A stretch of DNA of 64,000 nt from Raphanus sativus (Eukaryota > Streptophyta > Magnoliopsida > Brassicales > Brassicaceae). A program made the position numbers and the translations under genes. The stretch lies in contig NC_079511.1 in NCBI RefSeq assembly GCF_000801105.2, positions 17,569,792 to 17,633,791 on the forward strand, written 5' to 3'. The notes under the pieces are model-generated. The model did no database searches and was not told the origin of the DNA. It saw only the letters and a list, made by a program, of their open reading frames with translations. Below, in pieces: positions 33,776 through 45,915 of the stretch (the first letter of the stretch is position 1; each line of letters opens with the position of its first letter).

Positions 33776-34892
33776 GAAGCTACAAGAAGGAGACTTTGAA
33801 GTGGAAAGTTCACTAAGTTTTGGAGGATCACAATGGTGTCGATCGACACCAACTAGTCCACATCGATCCACACCAACGATGTCATTTCCGGATACGACTG
33901 CAGATTGCAACGCGGTTAGGATATTGACACATTCTGAATTCACGGCTTCTCATCCTCACCCACCCACCCACAGCTACGAAGATATCGACCGATGAGACGA
34001 GCCACTCATCGATCGACACAAAGATGAGAAACGTATAGATCGACCCTTTTCTCCACCTATCGATCGACACGCATGCACCTCTCACATACCGAGTGCAACT
34101 ACCATCGATAGACAGCAACCGAATCAATGCACTCAGACCCACACCGAAACCACAAGCTAACCCTACAGAGACTACTGGTAACCCTTCAGACACTACGCCT
34201 ACATTAGAGGGAACTGAAGGAAGAAGGTTAAGGAGTAGGAAGGAAAAGACTCCTAAGAACCTTAAGAGAGAAGCTAATGAAAAGGAAATTGATGGTTTCA
34301 CTAAGAGAGTTATCAGAATCCCACCAGAGAAACCTTTTGGGGAGGTTTACTTCACAAGCAGATTGTGGATGTTCTTCAGAGAAACAAGGGAGACTGAAAA
34401 TAACATTAGAAGAAGGTTTGACAATGTCAGAGAAGATATGAGGAAAATGATTACTTTGAAGAAGAAGAGTGATCCTGGGAAGTTTGCAATACCATGTGTA
34501 GTACAAGGGATTGAATTTCCTCATGCACTATGTGACACTGGTTCATCAGTCAGCATCTTACCAAAGGTCATGGCAGACCATCTGGGTCTGCAAGTAGAGC
34601 CTTCACCAGAGATCTTACATTTGTGGATTACACTCAGAAAAACTCTGGAGGCTTGATCAGAGACCTGGAAGTGCATATTGGTAATGTTATCGTCCCTGTG
34701 AATTTTCATGTCCTAGACATCAAGTTAAATTGGAACTCTTCCCTCTTACTTGGAAGAGCATTTATGGCTACCGTAGGAGCTATATATGACATGAGCACCA
34801 ACAGGATGTGTTTGACTTTGATAGATCCAGAGATCCACTACGACCCTGTCATACTTGGCAAACTACCAGCCAAATCTATGGTAAAAAGATGA
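33776..34892 (+). pseudogene. Gag C-terminus and retropepsin, element 2
   Basis: Frames encode a gag linker (ESSLSFGGSQWCRS, LTYRVQLPSIDSNR-type, RSRKEKTPKNLKREANEKE) followed by RLWMFFRETRE and the protease (CDTGSSVSILP, LLGRAFMATVGAI). A single missing base near 34615 (GATCTTACATTTG against GATCTTTACATTCG in element 3) breaks the protease frame. A TGA at 33994 stops the first part. It is inactive as it stands. Confidence 0.7.
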
Positions 34893-36792
34893 TCCTGGTA
34901 TCATTGCAGTTTGTCATTGTGAAGTCGAGTACGAGACAGAGTAATCGGGATCGATCGACAGCACCTTGACTTCATCGATCGACACCAGCAAGTCAGAGGA
35001 GATCGACAACAAACATGGATTATCGATCGACAGAGACCCACCAGATGATGAACTCGGTCTACCAGATCATTGCTAGCCGAATTTGGCCATCCCACCCAGC
35101 AGTAAAGAAGATGATTACTCAGTAAGGAGTTGGGCAGATAGCGGATTTCATGAGAGTTTTGCAGTAGATATAGCTAGATCTTCCCACAGTGAAGAATATG
35201 ATGCAGATTATTGGAAAGAGAGAGCTTGGGAAAATTACTTGGAGAATGATAGATTTGCAAATTGATTCCCAAAATTGATCGACATCAAGCGCCCACCATC
35301 GATCGATTATCTACTTCATCCAGCAAAACGACATCGTCCATCGATCGACATAGCCAATATCACATCGATCGATATTAACCCGGACGACTTAAAGGACAAA
35401 ATCAGAATTTCACCGATTAGGACAACACATGGGTATATAAGGTTGACAACACCAGCCACAATAATTCAAAACTCTACACCTTATACCCAGCAGCATCTAG
35501 CATTCAGAAACTTAACAATGGAGGACTGCCACACCATGCACAATCGATCCAACCAAGCAGCTAGAAGATCATCATCAATCGCCACCACCACATCACCATC
35601 GATCGACGCCTTCAACAGAGCTCAATCTCGATTTCATGATCCTTATGATATCAGGAATGTTTCACTAACACCTAATGAATTTGGAATTTTTAGGGACACA
35701 GATGGCTATGCAAGAGCAATTGATGGATAAGTTCTGCACATAACCAGAGAAGACATAGAGACATCCTCCAAGTTGCTAATGGACCAGAAAACCTGTTCAC
35801 ACAGCAACGTGGCCATCCAGACATCCTAGCTCACGTCCAGGACAACCACCACGTCACCACAAGGGAGGATACAATTACTCAAAGTTTCGGTCAACCCAGG
35901 AGTTCACCATCGATCGATATCGTTTCATCAAAATCGATCGACGGCGGATATCCCAGATCGATCGACAGAGCAAGAGTCATCGCCTGACAGATGATTGGAG
36001 TTTGGACGACATGCCTTCAATACTGATGGATCCAGGAGATTCAAATGGAAAGCAAAGGATGAATATGGTGTCTACAGAGATGAGTTTGGCAATGCTAGAG
36101 GAGTTGATGGTGAAATCATCACTGTTACCAAAGAGCAAATCAGGAGAATTCTGGAGAGAGCATCACTTTTTCACAAAGGTTGCTTACGCCTTCCAGAACA
36201 CATACGCCCTTACCATGCATACAGACCACTACCAGTACCTTACAATAGAGAAGAGATAGATGATATGGTGACTGATGTATGGAGAGCTCAGGCACACCTT
36301 GAGGCAGACATACGCACATTGGTGGAAGACACTTTCCAGCCTTTGGATATCAGCTACAAGGATTTTCAAAGTGACATGGCTAAGATTAGAATGGAGCTTG
36401 GCAACATATTAACCATGCTTGAGAAGGAAGCTACGCCACAGTATCGATCGACACAGTACCTGTACCATCGATCGACATCAGCAAGACTACATCCAAGGAC
36501 CCACCAGAATGTTCATCACCTAAGAAAGATGAATGGGAGATTGCTTACATCAACACACAGAACGGAGACGTCTACAGCCCTCTCAACAACAATGTCGAAT
36601 GGTTAAGCAAGAGGATCGATCTTATACAGAAAGAGTTAGCATCAATTCGCAAGAAAGATTGGGCTCCGAATGCTACTTTTCCATTGATCGACACACTGTC
36701 TTCACCGTCGATCGACACAAGGTTCGCAGCACTGGAAGATAGGATGAAAGCATACGAGGAACAACATGATCATTTCAGTTCACCTATCATGC
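34893..36792 (+). pseudogene. SID-rich ORF of element 2, first part
   Basis: This follows the same block order as elements 1 and 3: ADSGFHESFAVDIA, SIDYLLHPAKRHRPSIDIA, FGIFRDTDGYARAIDG (then TAA), FGRHAFNTDG, YGVYRDEFGNARGVDG and HIRPYHAYRPLPVPY. Stops and indels split it into frames at 35083-35265, 35275-35730, 35995-36606 and 36684 onward. It is interrupted at 36792 by the inserted LTR element and resumes after 39776. Confidence 0.6.
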
Positions 36793-37650
36793 TGATAGAC
36801 CCAAATCGGGAAGGATGGCTTTGGCCGGATGTTGGATATGAACCGAGAAGTCGAAGGAACTTCTGGAACTGGGATGGATTGATAGGATCGTCAAGAGGTG
36901 CGGAATGACTCTTGATATACCAACGATCTAAGGCTAACCACCAAAGAACGGATGAATGTGTTGGCTAACCACCAAATAACACACACAGATGATTGGCTGA
37001 CCACCAAATCAACAAGCCGGTTCAAACCGATGAACTAGCTAAAGAACTCTCTCTCACTCAGAGAAGAAGAACAAAGAAATAAACAACCAAAATGATCTGA
37101 TTTTATTCATGAAATGAATTACATATTTATAGTAGAATGAGTCAAAGAAAGACTTAAATAATTGTGGAAAACTAGAAACATAGAAAACACAAACAAAGAC
37201 TAAGACTAAAGACTTTTGTAGAACCAAGAAGTTGAATTTTGACTAGTATTTGAAGAAATCAATGCAGGCCACGACTTTGACTCTTTTTCTTGATATTTCT
37301 TGATGCAAATGGGCAGGAGACCATCAGGAAAGGCCTGGTCGAATTTGGTGTAAAACGGACCCAAATTGAATTTGTTATGAATTTTTCGGTGGGCCGAAAA
37401 AGGCTCATTTTGCCCAACAGCTAAACCAGCTCCTTCTTCAGTATCACTTAGCTCATCCAGCTCCAAGTTAGTGTCACTTAGCTCATCCAGCTCCATAGTA
37501 GTGTCACTTATCTCACTCAGCTCATCTAGCTCCAAAGTAGTGTCACGATCTGATGGAAAAATCTCGGTTGGATCAAGCTGGTCGACATGATCACCATCAT
37601 GGACTGTTTCCATGAACCAAAAAGGACGGTGCTTGATTTTGGTTCTATCA
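36793..37650 (-). repeat. 3' LTR of the gag-only element
   Basis: 858 bp, TG...CA with 6-bp terminal inverted repeats (TGATAG/CTATCA). It contains the last ~148 codons of the gag ORF, including acidic ELDELSDT-type repeats. Confidence 0.93.
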
Positions 37651-38297
37651 TACTCTCCCTCTTCAAAAAGATTTGTCCTCAAATCTGAAACATTAAAAGG
37701 AAAAGGATTATAAGCAAAAGAATTATAATCAACACAATGCTCACCTTGAATGTGGTCTAGTTTTTGATTGGAAGAAGACCCTTCTTGGTTGGCTAGATGA
37801 CCATGGATTTGTTCTTCATCTAGCCCCTCCATTGCCTCATGTGTGAAGTCATCGAAAATTGGCAAACGGTCTTTCTTTTCTGGTTCGGTTTCAATGTTCT
37901 TCAAGGTCACCAACGGTTTCTGTTTTTGGCACTTGTTAGCATAATGGCCGACCTTATGGCATTTGAAACACCTGGTAGAAAGAGCCTTGCTTGTGGGTTT
38001 CACAGCTTTGCTTTTATCAAAAGAATTATCATTAGTTTTCAAATCATAATTTGAAAGATAAGAAGACTTACATTGTTGTTTTGGTGCTGAAGAAGTGTTG
38101 GTGTTTTCCTTCCTTTTGAGTTGTCGGACAGCATGAATCGCCTTATGCAACATCTTCTCCAAACTGGCATAAGTCTGAATCTCATTCTGATCAAACACAT
38201 CACAGCTGCTTCTCTTGGTTTCGGTGAAGGGACGATCACCACTTCTGGCCCACTTCTCATCATCGGACCTGTTTTGTCTCTTCTTTTGTTTCTGCAC
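37206..38297 (-). CDS. Truncated Gag with CCHC zinc knuckle
   Basis: 363 codons. Near residues 45-65 is TYASLEKMLHKAIHAVRQLK, typical of the end of a Ty3/gypsy retrotransposon gag domain. A CCHC knuckle CFKCHKVGHYANKC follows near residue 108. The usual N-terminal gag core is missing. The C-terminal part has repeated ELDELSDT units (for example TTMELDELSDTNLELDELSD), is very acidic, and is encoded inside the 3' LTR. Stop at 37206-37208. No protease or polymerase follows. It may bind element RNA through the knuckle, but it is not evidently able to form particles. Confidence 0.8.
   Translation of the reverse strand: MQKQKKRQNRSDDEKWARSGDRPFTETKRSSCDVFDQNEIQTYASLEKMLHKAIHAVRQLKRKENTNTSSAPKQQCKSSYLSNYDLKTNDNSFDKSKAVKPTSKALSTRCFKCHKVGHYANKCQKQKPLVTLKNIETEPEKKDRLPIFDDFTHEAMEGLDEEQIHGHLANQEGSSSNQKLDHIQGEHCVDYNSFAYNPFPFNVSDLRTNLFEEGEYDRTKIKHRPFWFMETVHDGDHVDQLDPTEIFPSDRDTTLELDELSEISDTTMELDELSDTNLELDELSDTEEGAGLAVGQNEPFSAHRKIHNKFNLGPFYTKFDQAFPDGLLPICIKKYQEKESKSWPALISSNTSQNSTSWFYKSL
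37651..37664 (-). other. Polypurine tract of the gag-only element
   Basis: Minus strand GAAGAGGGAGAGTA lies immediately before the 3' LTR start, the expected place for the plus-strand primer. Confidence 0.8.
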
Positions 38298-38913
38298 AAA
38301 ATCAAACCTATTAGCAGCAAACTGTTTCTTTTCAAAAAATCAATTGCTCCTTTTCAAAAACAGTTTTAAAAGGAAAGTAGACATCTTGTTGTGGTTTTGA
38401 TTTCTTGAGAAGTCCAAACATCCTGAAAACACTTAACAACCAAGTTAGCACATAAAAAATCCTCACACTCTCAAAGTGTTTAGCTCACGATTTTTAGGTG
38501 ATCACTCAGAGTTCTTTTACTGGTTCAAAGGATGATAGGCAGTCAAAATTTCAGCAATCAAAAACCCAAAACAAACTTTGTGGAAAAAGGAAAGAAATGA
38601 AGATGAAGAGATTTTTTTTTTGTGTGGATCCGCCTTAACTGTCCTAAGGCCGGATTTCTCCTCGGCCAGCAGGCTTTCTCTTCCACCACTCCCCCTGGAT
38701 TTCTCTTCAGAAGTGATTCAAACCAAGACTTTTACTTTTTCTCTTTTTTTTATCGATTTTTTTCTTTTTTTATTCTTTTTTTTTATATGGCGATCACAAG
38801 GGAGTAAAGGAATAGCCCGGATCCAAAAAGAAATAAGAACAGAAAATGATGAAGAGATGAGAAGGTGAAAAGAAGATAGAAAACAAACCAGCCAAAGTGG
38901 CTCTGATACCAAA
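38298..38913 (-). other. Leader of the gag-only element with PBS at 38899-38911
   Basis: The minus strand reads TGGTATCAGAGCC two bases after the 5' LTR, a perfect initiator tRNA-Met primer-binding site. The rest of the leader, up to the gag frame, is A/T-rich with no conserved coding. Frames on the plus strand here are artefacts. Confidence 0.85.
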
Positions 38914-39771
38914 TGATAGACCCAAATCGGGAAGGATGGCTTTGGCCGGATGTTGGATATGAACCGAGAAGTCGAAGGAACTTCTGGAACTGGGATGGAT
39001 TGATAGGATCGTCAAGAGGTGCGGAATGACTCTTGATATACCAACGATCTAAGGCTAACCACCAAAGAACGGATGAATGTGTTGGCTAACCACCAAATAA
39101 CACACACAGATGATTGGCTGACCACCAAATCAACAAGCCGGTTCAAACCGATGAACTAGCTAAAGAACTCTCTCTCACTCAGAGAAGAAGAACAAAGAAA
39201 TAAACAACCAAAATGATCTGATTTTATTCATGAAATGAATTACATATTTATAGTAGAATGAGTCAAAGAAAGACTTAAATAATTGTGGAAAACTAGAAAC
39301 ATAGAAAACACAAACAAAGACTAAGACTAAAGACTTTTGTAGAACCAAGAAGTTGAATTTTGACTAGTATTTGAAGAAATCAATGCAGGCCACGACTTTG
39401 ACTCTTTTTCTTGATATTTCTTGATGCAAATGGGCAGGAGACCATCAGGAAAGGCCTGGTCGAATTTGGTGTAAAACGGACCCAAATTGAATTTGTTATG
39501 AATTTTTCGGTGGGCCGAAAAAGGCTCATTTTGCCCAACAGCTAAACCAGCTCCTTCTTCAGTATCACTTAGCTCATCCAGCTCCAAGTTAGTGTCACTT
39601 AGCTCATCCAGCTCCATAGTAGTGTCACTTATCTCACTCAGCTCATCTAGCTCCAAAGTAGTGTCACGATCTGATGGAAAAATCTCGGTTGGATCAAGCT
39701 GGTCGACATGATCACCATCATGGACTGTTTCCATGAACCAAAAAGGACGGTGCTTGATTTTGGTTCTATCA
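38914..39771 (-). repeat. 5' LTR of the gag-only element
   Basis: 858 bp, the same length as the left LTR and without a visible difference from it. The open frame 39327-39872 on the minus strand is the LTR-encoded gag tail continuing into host sequence. Confidence 0.93.
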
Positions 39772-40511
39772 CATGCGGTACCAGGATACACTGCCACAGC
39801 AGCCGAACGAGCTACAACAAGACATGAGCATAGTTCAAGATCATCTTGGTCTTCGTGACAGAAACGCGACATCGATCGACAGGCCTAGACCGATATCGAT
39901 CGACATCGAGCCACCACCAGCGAAGAGAGCATGCACTGCAGCAGAAGTTGATCAGATCAAACATGAGCTGTACAAAGCTATGAATTCCATGGAGGAGAGA
40001 CTCAACAAACGAAGTGATGACATTGACGACACTCTCAACGAAAGAGTGACCAACCTTTGCAGAGCTACTGGTCTATTGAGGAATGAGATATGCAGTATGC
40101 AGAGAATTCTTGAGTACCAAGGCTAACGCTCAGAATTGATCGACACAGTTGACACTGAGTCGACCGACAGAACATCCAAGGACCGACGCACAGGTTGTAG
40201 CATCGATCGATACCGAGACCTTGGCAGATCAAGACCAGAACGACCAATAACAACATGAAGAACTACCTGAGCATTCAAGATTTGATTTCTATCAGCATCA
40301 GTTTGACATGGAAGATTTGGACAGAAGGTTGCAAGTCATCAAAGCAGATTTAGCAAAATACATCCTAGATGGACAAGATCAGATGATGCCACAAGAAGCT
40401 TCACTGCTGCTGAGTCCAAAGATGAGGGAAATGTTTGCCCACCAGCAAACAACAACCCCCACTGCACCCCCTGAGTCACACACCTACTACAGTCAAGCTA
40501 AATGGCTATAA
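39772..40511 (+). pseudogene. SID-rich ORF of element 2, second part
   Basis: This resumes the ORF after the insertion: PQQPNELQQDMSIVQDH, ATSIDRPRPISIDIEPPPAK, a helical KHELYKAMNSMEERLN region, and a C-terminal MPQEASLLLSPKMREM segment that ends near 40511. Frames at 39773-40126 and 40308-40511 are split by a TAA at 40124 and by indels. Confidence 0.6.
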
Positions 40512-41828
40512 CAAAGCGCTTAGTGGGAGGCAACTCACTATTAGGTTTTCTTTTATTTTCTTTTTCAGTTATTTTTCATTTTTGCTTTTATTTTTTCGGA
40601 TTTATTCTTCAGTTTTTATAAGATCCGAGTAGAATGATGATTCCGTCGACCGACACGTACCATTCATATCGCTCGACACCACACGACCATCACAAACGAT
40701 CGACGTACACCCCTACGAACCAATCGACACCTTGTCGATCAGGTTTAATCGTTCTAACTTGTTATATTTATTTATTATGATTTATTTTATTTACCTCACT
40801 CCGGCTGTGTTACAGTGGGACAGTGTAATTTAAGCCTGGGGGGGAGTTTACTAATATGTGTTTTTATTTAAAATATTTTTCAAAATTATTTTTCATATAA
40901 GTATTAAATAGGAACATTGATATAGATTTATATTTGATTGTCTGACCACTCTTTAGCACCATTATAAATTACTGATTGCAAATAGTACTAAAGATGCTAA
41001 AGTGAATCAACCAGTCATCTATAGACACTAGCTGAGATTGTTTGAAGGAACCAAAGCTGACCTCCAACACTAATACTGGCTTTTTTGCTTGTCTTGGGGC
41101 TTGGAAATCACTGGATCGGAATCCTCTTACAAGTCTGGAAGGTAAAAAGTCTGTGTGTTTATGGTTCCCTTCCTTCTCTCTCTTCGGCGTCTCAAGATCT
41201 AAGTTTATGTTATAAAAGATTGAAATGATTTCTTGAGAGGCAGAGGGGTAGGAGTGTCTCCTGCGACCCCAGTATTCTAAATCTCAAGGATGATCACACA
41301 TTGTTGAAACGAGGGATAGGTAAATTACCAAAGACCCCATTATTTGCTACACTTTGTCAAAAATGTATGAGTTACAATGCAAATGTCAATGAGATAGACT
41401 AGATGACCTTTGTGGCATAGAAACCTATTGAAATTGAAACTAATAAGAGATTCCGAGAAGAGAGATGAGGGGAGAAAGGGATCAGAGAAGACTACCTGTG
41501 TGTTCAGATACATGTTTGAGTTGAATCCATGTGTCTTTTGATCGATACTCTCAAGGTGAAGCCCGCATTTTTATTTTATGTTAAGAAATGAGGTTAGTAG
41601 AGGGGAATGTCAGATGAGATTTGCTAAGTTGTTGACTAGATGAGTTTGGTTGCTAAGCTAGGATAAGGCATAATAAACTTCTGTGATTAGGATGTTTAGA
41701 TATGAATTGCAAATCCATAGAGTGATGACTTCAATATTTTGAATCTTTGAGTTCCTACTGTTTTCAAACATTTTCCAAAGACTACTGTTTTTGCTTGAGG
41801 ACAACCAAAGGAGTAAGTCTGGGGGAGT
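40512..41828 (+). other. 3' spacer of element 2
   Basis: Non-coding spacer with TCGATCGAC words at 40640-40745, an imperfect stem around TTTAGCA...TGCTAAA (40960-41010), hairpins at 41245-41270 and 41313-41338, the segment GCTTGAGGACAA, and the polypurine tract. Equivalent spacers lie at 26172-26958, 28645-29845 and 62570-63782. Confidence 0.7.
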
Positions 41829-43169
41829 TGATATACCATGGATTTTACCCGTTTTATACCATGGTATATTAGTGTTTTATTATATATTTAATCTGTTTTC
41901 TAGCCTGTTATGTATGTTTTCAGGTTCCGGAGCGTTTTGTGATAAAGTGATGTTTTTAGAGCATTTTGGAGTGCAAGAGATGATACACCCGAGTTGACCA
42001 TTCAAGACCAAGTTGGAAGTCAACATTGCGATAAGAATCGATCGATACTCATCCTGAGTTGTCGATCGATGTAGCTGAGAAGATCCGTGTACTAGAAGAT
42101 TATAATCGATCGATACACATCCTGTGTTGTCGATCGATATCGAGGACGAAATGGTTTAGCCGACTACTTCACCAAGACTTCACCAAATTACGAGATTGCC
42201 CCTGACGAGTTTTTAACCTAATGGAAATGCTTAAATATTCCTGCTAAGTGTTTTTGACGGCAACCTTCGAAAGAAGAAAGCTTTGAGAGTCTAAGCAGAG
42301 AGTGTGAGAGAGAGACTAGAGTTTTACTTGTTTTTGAGAGATTGGAGAGATTTCTCATCTCCTTTTGTATTTCTACTTTATTCTATCTATGCAATTCTTT
42401 CATCTATCTATTGTCATGAATTGCTTAGCTATGTCTGAGTAGTCTACTTGTTAGATCTAGGGTTTAAATAGGTTTGTGGGATTAGCCCCAAACTATAATT
42501 GCTAAGTTGTGATACTCATCAAATAGATTGCACCCTAAGCTTGTTCTAGAGTAGCTAACTAGAATATAGATCATTAGGATCTTTGATATCTTGAATTATC
42601 TATTTGAACTAGCATCTTCTGAAGAAGAGCTAACCGCCCTCCTTGAGATCTAGTGTTCATTATCGGCTCGCGCCTAGGCATATCTAGAAGCCGTCAATCG
42701 ATATCCCGACAGGTGAATCGATCGCGAGCGAAAGGTGTATCGATCGATATCTCTAAAGGATGTCGATCGACTCTTTTTCTGTGTCAACATACGACAGTTG
42801 AGGCCAGAGATCTAGATTATTTAACCAGTGAGACATCACTGAGAGTTAAGCGACTGAGTTCTATAGTATCATGCAAGCAACTTGTTAGGCATTTATAGAT
42901 ATTATAATCTCCATTCCTGAATAAAAGCCCTAAGTCTAGCACTCTTTATCACATTTAAACAACCCATCATATTGTTAGTTAGAGCAACTACGTTGCTCAT
43001 ATTAGGAATTGCTATTTTTATTTCCATCATTAAAACCAACTTTACCTAGGATTGATTAGTAGATTTCATTTAATTGGTTCCCTAGCTCCTCGTGATTCGA
43101 TCCCTAAGTACTACAGCTGTACCTCTTATTTGACAGAGTAAGCTCTACTGTGTAATTTGAGCACTATCA
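41829..43169 (+). repeat. LTR C of the Athila-like family (1,341 bp)
   Basis: It starts TGATATACCATGG and ends GAGCACTATCA, and is closest to LTR A. No PBS follows. Instead an inverted partial LTR begins at the next base. Confidence 0.85.
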
Positions 43170-43511
43170 TGAAGTAGTCGGCTAAACCATTTCGTCCTCG
43201 CTATCGATCGATAACACTTAATGTGTATCGATCGATTATAATCTTCAAGTGTGCGGGTCTTCACAGCTACATCGATCGACAACTCTAGGAGAGTATCGAT
43301 CAATTCTTCTCTGAATATTGACTTCCGTCTTGGTCTTGAATGGTCAACTCGGGTGTATTATCTCTTGTGCTCCAGAATGCTCCAAAAACATCACATTATC
43401 ATGAAACACTCCTGAACGTGAAAATATACCTAATAGGCTAGAAAATATTAGTTATATAATAAAAATATCATTATACCATGGTAGAAAATGGGTAAAATCA
43501 ATGGTATATCA
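43170..43511 (-). repeat. Inverted partial LTR ending at the satellite
   Basis: This is the reverse complement of the first ~342 bp of the LTR (compare 29846-30188), cut at TGAAGTAGTCGGC. Its outer terminus, the LTR start TGATATACC read on the minus strand, abuts satellite sequence exactly at 43511/43512. It is therefore the edge of an element that inserted into the satellite array and was later cut and joined to LTR C. Confidence 0.8.
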
Positions 43512-45915
43512 AGTTAGAAGCTATCCCTCTTTCTATTCATATGATTCCAGATTAGCATGTTTGGACATATGGCACTATCTTCATGATTCTTATCAAACTA
43601 GGAGGAACCAAGATGTAAGAAGCTTGATTTGAAACCATTAATCAGTATAGAATGACAAATAAGTTGAATATATCTCATAGGAGTTATGAAGAAGAAGCTA
43701 TCCCACTTTCTATTCAGATGATTTCAGATTAGTCTGTTTGTACATATGGCAATATCTTCATTATTCTTATCAAACCAGGATAAACCAAGATGTAAAAAGC
43801 TTGATTTGAAACCTTTAATCAGTATAGAATGACCACGAAGTTGAATAAATCTCATAGGAGTTATGAGGAAGAAGCTATCCCACTTTCTATTCAGAAGATT
43901 CTAGATTTGCATGTTCGGACATATGGCAATATCTTCATGATTCTTATCAAACCAGGGTGAACAAAAATGTAATAAGATTGATTTGAAACCATTAATCAGT
44001 GTAGAACGACCAGTAAGTTGAATAAATCTCATAGGAGTTATGAGGAAGAAGCTATCCCACTTTCTATTCAGATGATTCCAGAATAGCCTGTTCGGACATA
44101 TGGCAATATCTTCATGATTCTTATCAAACCAGGAGGAACCAAGATGTAAGAAGATTGATTTGAAACCATTAATCAGTGTAGAATGACCAGAAAGTTGAAT
44201 GAATCTCATAAGAGTTATGAGGAAGAAGCTATTCCACTTTCTATTCAGATGATTCCAAATTTGCCTATTCAGACATATGACAATATCTTCATGATTCAGT
44301 TGAAACCATTAATCAGTGTAGAATGACCAGTAAATTGAATAAATCTCATAGGAGTTATGAGGAATAATCTATCTCACTTTCTATTCAGATGATTCATGAT
44401 TTTCCTGTTCGGACATATGTCAATATCTTCATGATTCTTATCAAACAAGGAGGAACCAATATGTAAGAAGCTTGATTTGAAACCATTAATCAGTATATAA
44501 TGACAAGGAAGTTGAATAAATCTCATAGGAGCTATGAGGAAGAAGCTATCTCATTTTCTATTAGATGATTCCAGATTTGCCTATTTGGACATATGACAAT
44601 ATCTTCATGATTCTTATCAAACCAGTAGGAACCAAAATGTAAGAAGCTTTATCTGAAACTATTAATCAGTTTAGAATGACCATTAAGTTGAATAAATCTC
44701 ATAAAAGTTATGAGGAAGAAGTTATCCCACATTCTATTCAGATGATTCCAAATTAGCCTGTTCGAACATATGTCAATATCTTCATGATTCCTATCAAACC
44801 AAGAGGAACCAAAATATAAGAAGCTTCATTTGAAACCATTAATCAGTGTAGAATTACCTAGAAGTTGAATAAATCTCATTGGAGTTATGAGTTAGAAGCT
44901 ATCCCTCTTTCTATTGAGATGATTCAAGATTAGCATGTTCGGACATATGGCAATATCTTCAAGATTCTTATCAAACCATGAGGAACCAAGATGTAAGAAG
45001 CTTGATTTGAAACCATTAATCAGTATAGAATAACAAATAAGTTGAATAAATCTCATAGGAGTTATGAGGAAGAAGATATCCCACTGTCTATTAAGATGAT
45101 TCCAGATTAGCATGTTCATACATATGTCGATGTATTCATGATTCTTATCAAACCAGGAGGAATCAAAATGTAAGAAGATTGTTTGAAACCATTAATCAGT
45201 GTAGAATGACCAGGAAGTTGAATAAATCTCATAGGAGTTATTAGGATGAAGCTATCCCACTTTCTATTCATATGATATCAGATTAGCCTGTTCGGATATA
45301 TGTCAATATCTTCATGATTCTTCTCAAACCAGGAGGAACCAAAATGTAAAAAGCTTGATTTGAAACCATTAATCAGTTTAGAATGACCAGGATGTTGAAT
45401 AAATCTCATAGGAGTTATGAGGATGAAGCTATCCCACTTTCTATTCAGATGATTCCAAATTAGCTTGTTCGGACATATTGCAATATCTTCATGATTCTTA
45501 TCAAACCAGGATGAACCAAGTTGTATTAAGCTTGATTATAAACCTTTAATCAGTTTAGAATGACCGGGAAGTTGAATAAATCTCATAGGAGTTATGAGGA
45601 TGAAGCTATCCCACTTTCTATTCAGATGATTCCAGATTAGCCTGGTCGGACATATTTCAATATATTCATGATTCTTATCAAACAGGATGAACCAAGAAGT
45701 AAGAAACTTGATTAGAAACCTTTAATCAGTTTAGAATGACTGGGAAGTTGAATAAATCTCATAGGAGTTATGAGAAGGAAGCTATCCCACTTTCTATTCA
45801 GATGATTCCAGATTAGCCTGTTCAGGCATATGTCAATATTCTCATGATTCTTACAAAACCAGGAGGAACCAAAATGTAAGAAGCTTGATTTGAAACCATT
45901 AATTAGTGTAGAATC
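43512..45915. repeat. Satellite array, ~177-bp monomer, about 14 copies (CentBr-like)
   Basis: Monomers start GAAGCTATCCCACTTTCTAT at about 43517, 43694, 43871, 44048, 44225, 44542, 44718, 44895, 45072, 45248, 45425, 45602 and 45778, with steps of 176-177. One monomer (44225 to about 44365) is shortened by ~37 bases. All are in one orientation and diverged by scattered substitutions. Period, HindIII-like AAGCTT and wording (TGAAACCATTAATCAGTGTA) fit the 176/177-bp centromeric satellite of Brassica and radish as I know it. Open frames here only mirror the monomer. Confidence 0.85.

Larger units (their letters stand above)
36793..39771 (-). mobile_element. Complete gag-only LTR retrotransposon, 2,979 bp
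   Basis: Two 858-bp LTRs (36793-37650 and 38914-39771) start TGATAG and end CTATCA. The element is flanked by a 5-bp target duplication CATGC (36788-36792 and 39772-39776). By eye the LTRs look identical. The polarity is minus: the PBS lies inside the right LTR and the polypurine tract inside the left one. Only a gag fragment is encoded, so it must have moved using enzymes from another element. Identical LTRs and an intact target duplication mean a very recent insertion. Confidence 0.95.
33776..41828 (+). mobile_element. Athila-like element 2, with a nested insertion
   Basis: The sequence opens directly in gag (ATACAAGAAGG, GAAGTGGAAAGTTCACTAAG), then gag-protease, the SID-rich ORF, 3' spacer with hairpins, and polypurine tract TAAGTCTGGGGGAGT at 41814-41828 before LTR C. 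A gag-only LTR retrotransposon (36793-39771) splits the SID-rich ORF. No reverse transcriptase or integrase is seen. Many stops and indels are present and the copy is inactive. Confidence 0.75.

Noticed and set aside
33776..41828. Reverse transcriptase or integrase domain in the Athila-like elements
   Set aside because: I looked for the YxDD-type and HHCC/DDE-type motifs between protease and polypurine tract in all three copies and saw none.
43901..44209. Open frames in the satellite array (also 44892-45119)
   Set aside because: They only reflect the 177-bp monomer, which is close to a multiple of three.
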